Positions 57,320 through 64,000 of a DNA stretch of 64,000 nucleotides are shown here, one piece after another. Within the stretch, counting starts at the first letter, position 1, and every line of letters starts with the position of its first letter. The position numbers and the translations under genes were made by a program. The stretch spans positions 124,001-188,000 of the forward strand of contig JAKUCV010001894.1 in NCBI GenBank assembly GCA_028386065.3. Direction: 5' to 3'. The stretch is from Turnera subulata. Lineage: Eukaryota > Streptophyta > Magnoliopsida > Malpighiales > Passifloraceae. A model generated the notes under the pieces. That model did no database searches and was not told the DNA's origin. It saw nothing but the letters and a program-made list of their open reading frames with translations.

Positions 57320-58388
57320 AACTCTCCTCCCCAATCGGTTTGCAAACTCTTTAGTTTGGTACTAAATTGTCTTTCGACAGTTAGACGGAATTGATTAAAC
57401 ATTGCAACAACATCAGACTTTTGGACAAGAGGAAAGAACCAGATAAAACGCGAATAAAAATCAATAAAAATAAGGAAATACTTGTGTCCATCAGTTGATA
57501 AAACAGGAGCAGGACCCCCATACATCACTATAAACCAAATCTAATGGCTGTGACACTTTATTGGTACTAAGAGGAAGGTGCAAACGACTTGACTTACCCA
57601 TAGGGCATGACTGACACGGCAACGATTTAGTAGACCCAGAAACAGGGAGATTATTCTGAACTAAGACACGATGAAGTACACTACCGTGGGGATGTCCCAA
57701 CCAGTAATGCCAGACATCACTAGACGCACGAACAGCAATAAAAGCAGACGAAGACTGAGACGCGGGTTGAAGACGCACTTGGTACAACCCGTCAACACTA
57801 GCTTCGGAAAGAAGCACCCTTTTGGTAACCTGATCCTTTGCACAAAAAAAGAAGGATAGAATTCGAAGAAAGCGTTATTATCTTTTGAAAATTGATGTAC
57901 TGATAACAATGATTTGGTGAGTGCTAGAACATGTAAAACATGTTGTAGAGAGGAATAGGAGGGTTGAGAAATAGTGAGTGAACCAACATGACGAATAGGA
58001 AGTCTCATACCGTTGCCAACCTAGAGTTGTTCGGGTCCCTTGTAGTCATTTACCTGGCTAAGGCTGGCAAGGTCAGCGGTGAGTGATTGGTAGCACAACT
58101 GTGTGGGTACCACGTTGTGTAGCCATGAGCTGCAGAGGAAGGTGCCTGCGTCATGTAGGTAGGATGAGGGGATGGCGGTGGAGGGACCGTACCCAGATAC
58201 GCCGCAGGCATAGCAGGTAGGGGCTGGACACGATGAAAGCACTACAGTGCAGTATGGTTGCCCCCATTACATATTTGGCAACGAACAAAAGATTGGCGGG
58301 ACTGTTGATTTTGCCCTCCCCGGCCACGTTGATTCCGACCTCGACCAAGGCCACGTTGAGGCTGCCCGGAAAAAGAGGAAGCAAAATC
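57320..58388 (-). pseudogene. copia zinc knuckle, protease and first part of integrase, broken
   Basis: A zinc knuckle CQICNGGNHTAL is near 58278-58240 in a shifted frame. The protease active-site region reads WYPHSCATNH (about 58125-58095), where P-D-[ST]-G-A-T is expected, so the catalytic aspartate is H and the glycine is C. Frameshifts follow, with LTADLASL then RHVGSLTISQPS (58008 on). Integrase zinc-binding HYWLGHPHGSVLHRVL and CQSCPMGKSSRLH, then LVYSDVWG, are in frames 57817-57491. 57528-57304 has FIDFYSRFIWFFPL and TDWGGEFH up to the solo LTR. Confidence 0.85.
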
Positions 58389-59078
58389 CTATTTATCAGA
58401 GGAGGGAAGAGTCTGAGCAATATTACCTTCGGGAATAGGAACCGACGAGGAGATGCCCAGTTTTTCCAAGGAATCTCCATTAAGAAACTCTTGGCTGATG
58501 AGGAGGCTGTGAAGTTCAGAGAACGAAACTGGGTCTGGTCGAGCTTTCAAGGTAGTAACAAGGTCCTTGAATTCGGCCCGCAGACCCCTGAACACATAAA
58601 GATTAAAGTCCAGTACCGACAATGGGCGATCGACGACAGCAAGTCCATCGGCAAAGGATTTCACACGGTAGAGGAAATCAGAGGCAGATTCATCCTTCTG
58701 CACCAAGCGTTGAAGACTTAAGTGTGGTTCCAAAACACGAGTCTGACAAGGGGATGCAGAATTGGCTGCAAGGGTGTCCCAGACTACATTTGAGGTTTCA
58801 AGATCCATGACCAAGGGCATGATAGGCTCTGTCAGAGAAGAAAATAGGGTACTGACGAGCATCTGATCTTGTTGAACCCACGTTCCATGGCCAGGGTTGG
58901 CTGCAGCAATGATATGGGCAGGAGGACACGCAGTTGTGCCATCAATATAGCCCCAGAGCCCTTGGCCAGTAATAAAAGCACGCACTTGAGCACGCCAAAG
59001 GAGGTAGTTGGTGCCGGTAAGCTTGATGGAGATGTAGTGGGTAGCATTAGGTATTTGAGCAGTGGCGGCGGCAGCCAT
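58389..59078 (-). pseudogene. gag: copia gag (Ale-like), open but cut off from its zinc knuckle
   Basis: Starts at a true ATG (59078), MAAAATAQIPNATHYISIKL. Gag hallmarks: LTGTNYLLWRAQVRAFITGQ, GLWGYIDGT, WVQQDQMLVSTLFSSLTEPI and RPDPVSFSELHSLLISQE. The frame ends at 58389 before the zinc knuckle, which lies in another frame at 58280. So at least one frameshift separates capsid and nucleocapsid parts. The ATG is about 45 bases from the PBS, giving a very short leader compared with the other copia elements here. Confidence 0.88.
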
Positions 59079-59123
59079 GGCGAAGGAAAAAAAAAGAAAA
59101 AAAGAAAATGGGATCGTGTGTGT

Positions 59124-59135
59124 GCTCCGCTACCA
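59124..59135 (-). other. Primer binding site (variant Met type)
   Basis: The minus strand reads TGGTAGCGGAGC, three bases from the LTR. Same variant as at 22843 and 32559. Confidence 0.8.
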
Positions 59136-59138
59136 AGT

Positions 59139-59363
59139 TGAATCATACAACACAAACTAGGAATGAGAGAATTCTTGTATATTATTGATTGTATGAAGAT
59201 ACATGTATAAATACACAAGAAGACCTAGGTTGCATAATACTCTGATGCTACAAGTTTGGATCCTAAGGCTTAGAGATGACGATAAACAGTAGAATGGCAT
59301 CATCACATCAGCACTAACTGATAGGAAACGATAAATAATATCAATACTAGGTCTTATCTGTCA
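59139..59363 (-). repeat. 5' LTR
   Basis: 225 bp, partner of 53278-53502. Confidence 0.93.
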
Positions 59364-59368
59364 ATAGT
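59364..59368. repeat. TSD ATAGT, right copy
   Basis: Exact match to 53273-53277. Confidence 0.92.
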
Positions 59369-59526
59369 CATTAAGCGATCTTGTTTCACCACCAAGGTTT
59401 GCCAATCAGTGATTTCTGCCAGCATTTGCATGCACATTTCTTCCAACATGTTCTTTTTCTCTTAGAGATGGTTGATAACCTCACCTAGGATTTTATTTTT
59501 GTTTGCTGGTTGGTGGCTTGCCATCT
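59369..59526 (-). pseudogene. Coiled-coil protein gene, tandem copy A (truncated)
   Basis: A minus-strand ATG at 59526 begins MASHQPANKNKILGEVINHL, then TAA, then EKKNMLEEMCMQMLAEITDW. It is the same protein as copies B and C up to TD-QT. After that it diverges (LVVKQDRLMT) and is cut by the copia element at 59368. A TATA box (TATATATA, 59598-59605) lies about 72 bases upstream of the ATG, at the same place as in copy B. I do not recognise the family. Confidence 0.6.
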
Positions 59527-59605
59527 TTGTTGTTCTTGCTTTGATTTGTAGTTAAGAAAGCAAAAGTTTGTGCGGTAATTATATGGCTATGTTCCACTAT
59601 ATATA

Positions 59606-62204
59606 GGAGTACATCAGGACTTTTCGTGTGAACTTCTAATAACTACTGTTTTAATTGGTTGCGTAACTATTGTGTATTTGATTGGTTCCAGTAATCTGGG
59701 GTGTTATTTATTCGAAACAAAAAACCCTAATACATTGTACTTTTTGAAACAGCATACGTATTCTAATGGGTACAATGAGCCGACCTATTTTTTAGGCCTT
59801 CATTTACAAAATCCTAGAGGTGCGACTATTCACTTTGTATTACAACATTATTAAGTCATCATTAGTTTCCAATTATATCTATAGGTCTATTTTGTTTAAA
59901 CTTTGTTTTGTTTATTACAATATTAAGTTATACTTGTTCTTAATTTCAATAGCATCAAGCCTTTTTCTAGCAAGCTGTGATTAGAATTCTGTGCACATAA
60001 TAGTGGATATTTGAATTGTGATTAGAAGTCTCAAAAGAGAGAAGCATAAAAACTAATCGATGTCGACCATAGCTTCTTGTCGATCAAAAAAGGTTAAACG
60101 CAGTGGAGAAAAAGCTTCAACGAAAAACCCTTTTCATTAGAGTGTGGTATCTTTTTTACATACAGATGTAATTTTGTTTTGATGCTAATGTACAAACGTA
60201 AATGATTAAGAAACTTGAGAGATATTTTTGTATTCCAATTTGACTAAACTACATAATAAGTAATCTATCAAATCCAAATCGCTATCAGGTGCCAAAAAAT
60301 GAAATTTTGAACCTTTTTCCTGTTTTGATAGTCCAAGGCAATTTTACTCTTCAAATAGTTAGCTTATGGAATGCCAAGAATGTTTGTGCAGTACTGTCTG
60401 TTCGGTTGTGCAATTGTTCTCTCCACTTATCTTGTTGTCTGGTTCTTCTCCCTTTTGCTTTTTTTTTTGTTTTATTATTAGCGTGATTTTTTTGTCTACA
60501 GTATACAACTCATTCTTGTGTTTTTCTCTGCAACAATTTTGTGTTGATAATTAAAACAGTTATTGGTAAGGACCCGATCTATTTTAGGCAGAGAAAGCAA
60601 GTAATATTTTTACTAATGAAACGTCAAAAACGAAACATAATTAAATACAAAATCAAAGTTCCTTCTTCTTCTCCATATCTTCTTTGATCTTCTGGCCATC
60701 TTCTTCCAACTTTCTCGCTTCTTTAGTCTTTTCTTCATACATGTTGCGATATTCATTTGACAATTTCATCCATCTTTCTAGCATTGTTTCTTGTGTATCT
60801 ACTTGCTGGTCAGATTCGCCTAGCTGTTCAAGGGTTTGGAGGCATATATGCTCTAATTTTTTTTTTTTGTTTAGAAGCTCGTTGATGAAAGTTTGTCGGT
60901 CGGTGATTTCTGCCAGCATTTATGTGCACATTTCTTCCAACCTGTTCTTTTTCTCCTGGAGATGGCTAATAACCTCACCCAGGATTTGAATGTTGTTTTC
61001 TAGTTGGTGGCTTGACATCTTTCTTATTCTTGCTTTGATTTGTAGTTGAGAAAGCAGAAGTTTGTGTGCTATTCATATGGCTATGTTGCACTATATATAG
61101 GAGTACATCATTACTTTTTGTGTGAACTTCTAATAACTACTGTTTTAATTGGTTGCGTAACTGTTGTGTATTTGATTGGTTCCAATAATTTTGGGCGTTA
61201 TTTATTCGAAACGAAAAACCCTAATACATTGTATTTTTTGAAACGGCGTACGTAATCTAATGGGAACAATGAGCCGACCCATTTTTTAGGCCTTTATTTA
61301 CAAAGCCCTAGAGGTGTGACTATTCACTTCGTATTACAACATTATTAAGTCATCATTAGTTTCCAATTAAATCTATAGGTCTATTTTGTTTAAACTTTGT
61401 TTTGTTTATTATGTTGTTAACTTTATACTTGTTCTGAATTTCATTAGCATCAGGCCTTTTCCTGGCAAGTTGTGATTCCAATTCTGCGCTCATAATAATG
61501 GACATTTAAATTGTGATTGGAAGTCTGAAAAGAGAGAAACAAAAAAACTAATCGATGTCGACCATAGCTCCTTGTCGACCATAAAAGGTTAAACGCAGTG
61601 GAGAAAAAGCTTCAACGAAAAACCCTGTTCATTAGAGTGTGGTATCTTTTTGATGTACGGATGTAATTTTGTTTTGTTGCTAATGTAAAAACGTAATTGA
61701 TTAAGATACCTGAGAGATATTATTGTATTCCAATTTGACTTAACGTAATTGATTAAGAAGCTTGAGAGATATTCTTGTATTCCAATTTGACTAAACTACA
61801 TAATCAGTAATCTATCAAATCCAAATTGCTATCAGGTGCCGCTAAATGAAATTGTGAACCCTTTTCCTGTTTTGATAGTCCAAGGCATTTTTACTCATCA
61901 AATACTTAGCTTATGGAATTCCAAGGATGTTTGTACAGTATTGTCTATTTGGTTGTGCGATTGTTCCCTTCACTTATCTTGCTGTCTGGTTCTTCTCCCT
62001 TTAGCTCTATTTTTCTTTTCATTTTTTTGTTAGCGTGATTTTTTTATCTACAGTATGCAGCTCATTCTTGCGTTTTTTTCTGCAACATTATTGTGTTGAT
62101 AGTTAAAACAGTTGTTGGTAAAGACCCGATCTATTTTAGGCAGAGAAAGGATGTAATATTTTTATCAATGAAACGTCAGTAAAGATACATAATTCAATAA
62201 AAAT
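59606..62204. repeat. Duplicated intergenic units of the coiled-coil cluster
   Basis: The 1.1-kb spacer upstream of copy A (59606-60650) is repeated upstream of copy B (61100-62204). Shared text includes TTCGAAACAAAAAACCC, ATCGATGTCGACCATAGC and AGTAATCTATCAAATCC. Repeat period is about 1.49-1.55 kb. Inside the second unit a block near 61690 is duplicated again at 61741 (GTAATTGATTAAGA...GAGAGATATT). No other gene recognised. Confidence 0.8.
60653..61018 (-). pseudogene. Coiled-coil protein gene, tandem copy B (one stop)
   Basis: 121 codons. Starts MSSHQLENNIQILGEVISHL at 61018. A TAA at 60922-60920 follows EEMCT, where copies A and C have a glutamine (CAA). The rest is open: MLAEITDRQTFINELLNKKK, a Q/D-rich linker, then ERWMKLSNEYRNMYEEKTKE and a K/E-rich tail ending KKKEL. 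Heptad-like spacing suggests coiled coil; no signal peptide or membrane segment. TATATATA lies at 61092-61099, about 74 bases upstream. Function unknown. Confidence 0.65.
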
Positions 62205-62570
62205 TCAAAATTCCTTCCTCTTCTCAATATCTTCTTTGAGCTTGTGGCTGTCTTCTACCAACTTTCTCGCTTCTTTAGTCTTTTCTTCACAGATGTTGCG
62301 ATATTCATTTGACAATTTCATCCATCATTCCAGCAGTGTTTCTTGTGTATCAACCGGCTGGTCGCATTCATCTAGTTGTTCAAGGATTTGGAGGCATATA
62401 TGCTCTAAAATTTTATTTTCGTTTAGAAGCTCGTTGATGAAAGTTTGCCGGTCGGTGATTTCTGCCAGCATTTGCGTGCACATTTCTTCCAACCTGTTCT
62501 TTTTCTCCTGGAGATGGCTGATAACCTCACCCAGGATTTGATTGTTGTTTGGTGGCTGGTGGCTTGACAT
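62205..62570 (-). pseudogene. Coiled-coil protein gene, tandem copy C (one stop)
   Basis: Same 121-codon length as copy B. MSSHQPPNNNQILGEVISHL opens at 62570. The frame is open through EEMCTQMLAEITDRQT, where copy B is broken. It stops at a TGA (62327-62325) where copy B has the arginine codon AGA before WMKLSNEYRN. The tail ends in K, R and E. Its TATA box has decayed to TATATGTA (62644-62651). The lesions differ from those in A and B, so the ancestral gene was open over this whole length. Confidence 0.65.
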
Positions 62571-62756
62571 CTTTGTTGTTCTTGCTTTGATTTGTAGTTG
62601 AGAAAGCAGAAGTTTGTGTGCTAATCATATGGCTATGTTCCACTATATGTAGAAGTACATCATTACTTTTCGTGTGAACTTCTAATAACTGCTGTTTTAA
62701 TTGGTTGCATAACTGTTGTGTATTTGATTGGTTCCAGTAATTTGGGGCGTTATTTA

Positions 62757-64000
62757 TGTTAGTTTATGTTCTTAATTATAATAAAAAAAATTGTTTTTGG
62801 TTGATTGTCAAATTAGCATTCTCGTAAGTTTTAAATCATTAGATTATAATGTCTTCATCCTTACTAGGCTGTAGTAACTTTCAACCCAACATGCTTTTTT
62901 CTTTTAGTTTTGGACCTTGGCTATTTACTTATTCAGCCCATCGTATTTTAACAACCAGCCCATCATCATTCTTTGGTTACAAGTCACTAGGCTTGTAAAT
63001 GATAGCCCACTATGCATTTCATTTTTTCACTTATTAATGCAACGTCGTTTTTATGAATTGAGAGGACAATAACCAGCCTATGCTTCAATTGGTCCTTGTG
63101 CGAGAAATATAAGAGCCCCAACGGCTCTTTTGCTCTTGTCTTCTTCCTTATGAACACACCATTCATTCTCTCTTTTAAAACCTTATCTTCTAGATATCAC
63201 TCAAATTTTTCAGAACCAAAAGTGGAAGAGGTTTGTAGACGTTTACTTGTTTTATATGGAGAGACAAGACAAGATAACAACCCCTTTGTGAGTTAAGGAG
63301 GGAGAAACAAACTTTGCAAGGACATATACACATGGAAGATCAATCAATTCTTGTGGCCATTTTTCTATCCTATTGGAGTGCCAAGATGTGTACAAAGGAT
63401 TCTAGAAAGCACAAGAGCATCAAAGAGGCATTTTTAAGAGTTGCGTACTTGGGCAGTAAGTTTTGTAAGTCATTTGGCACCATATTTCATGCCCTCTTTT
63501 GGAAAAAGGCTCTCTTTTGTCTCGTTCTTCAATAGATCCGTTGGGAGACTTTAAGTGCATTATAAATAGGCCATTTCCTTCCTGAATGTGAAAAAAAGGC
63601 AAGCAATTGAAGATTGGGCTAATTGAGTTGAAGCTTGCTAATTGTGCTTAAACACCTTTGTGAGATTTTTGTGCAAAACTTGTAAACAAGAGTGAGTCAC
63701 TCTTGGGTTGTTGAAAATTCTTCCTTGAGTGAGAGTGGGTAGATTTTACTCAAGGGGTTGTAAAGGTTTGAAGCTTGAGCCTTTGAAAAAGCTTTGGGTA
63801 TAGGTTAGAGAGTGAGCCTTTGAAAACTCTTGTATAGGTTAGAGAGTGAGCCTTTAAAAACTCTTGTATAGGTTGAAGAGTGAGCCTTGGGAAAACTCTT
63901 GTAAAAGTTTGAGCTTGATCCTTGAAAAAGCTTGGTTCTAAAGAGGTTGGACTTCACCTTGGAAAAAGTCACTTAGTGGATTTTTGAAATCTCAAGGGGG
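62757..64000 (+). mobile_element. Left end of an LTR element running off the window
   Basis: The homology of the third tandem unit breaks abruptly after ...GGCGTTATTTA at 62756. The next bases, TGTTAGTTTATG, start with TG as LTRs do. A TATA box (TATAAATAGG, 63561-63570) is followed by a transcript-like region. Three 34-base direct repeats (ATAGGTTAGAGAGTGAGCCT then a further 14 bases) are at 63800-63902. No coding frame. The end is outside the window, so the LTR call rests on the breakpoint and promoter only. Confidence 0.55.

Larger units (their letters stand above)
53278..59363 (-). mobile_element. Ale/Retrofit-like Ty1/copia element with a solo LTR inside
   Basis: 6.1 kb, about 4.5 kb without the inserted solo LTR. 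Read right to left: 5' LTR (59139-59363), PBS, gag (59078-58389), protease/integrase (to 55690, interrupted), RT and RNase H (to 53480), PPT, 3' LTR (53278-53502). LTRs are both 225 bp with about 15-18 differences by eye. TSDs are ATAGT. Short LTRs and the RNase H text suggest the Ale lineage. Confidence 0.94.

Noticed and set aside
58233..58810. Plus-strand frame of 162 residues
   Set aside because: Antisense shadow of the copia gag and nucleocapsid region.
63096..63602. Short plus-strand frames in the terminal LTR
   Set aside because: In a promoter/LTR region with no domain.

Overview
The window is repeat-dominated nuclear DNA from a plant, most likely a eudicot with a large genome. Almost every base that can be assigned belongs to LTR retrotransposons. 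They are recognisable by TG...CA long terminal repeats, plant-type primer binding sites and polypurine tracts, and in several cases by exact 5-bp target site duplications (TSDs). No intact host protein gene, tRNA or rRNA gene was recognised.

Layout, left to right. 1-4107: right half of an Angela/BARE-like Ty1/copia element (+), with its 1.5-kb 3' LTR. 4108-15436: remains of an old Tat/Ogre-like element (+), with 3'-UTR repeats at 5380-5810 and an LTR from 5978. Its LTR is split by a related non-coding element on the opposite strand (7447-15360, TSD GTTGG), which carries about 45 copies of a GGGCAGCTATGCCC hairpin motif. 16087-24389: Angela-like copia element (-, TSD TTTGG) with a striking phased palindrome array in its leader. 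24450-25200: LINE ORF1-like relic. 25352-32883: copia element (-) with 0.31-kb LTRs and a polyprotein frame broken by one stop codon. 33357-35735: fragments of four unrelated host genes (Myb/SANT-like, O-methyltransferase, MORN-repeat protein, At4g15545-like). 36123-37334: Ty3/gypsy 5' LTR plus truncated gag. 38503-52386: 13.9-kb Athila-like element (+, TSD TCGGG), itself invaded by a 4.4-kb Athila-related non-autonomous element (42556-46911, -). 53278-59363: Ale/Retrofit-like copia element (-, TSD ATAGT) whose integrase is interrupted by an Angela-like solo LTR (55775-57314). 59364-62756: three tandem copies of a short coiled-coil gene (-), all broken. 62757-64000: start of another LTR, cut by the window edge.

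The genes do not form a pathway. What links the regions is nesting: young elements sit inside older, often related ones. Regulatory repeats recur in the non-coding parts of the elements. These are 11-bp CCAACC repeats upstream of the TATA box in Angela-like LTRs, GCCAGG/CCTGGC palindromes in the U3 of the Tat-like LTRs, hairpin satellites beside the Tat polypurine tract, and a helically phased AACATCGATGTT array in one copia leader. That last array is the feature least explained by known retrotransposon biology. Splice sites, family assignments and percent identities given here are by eye.
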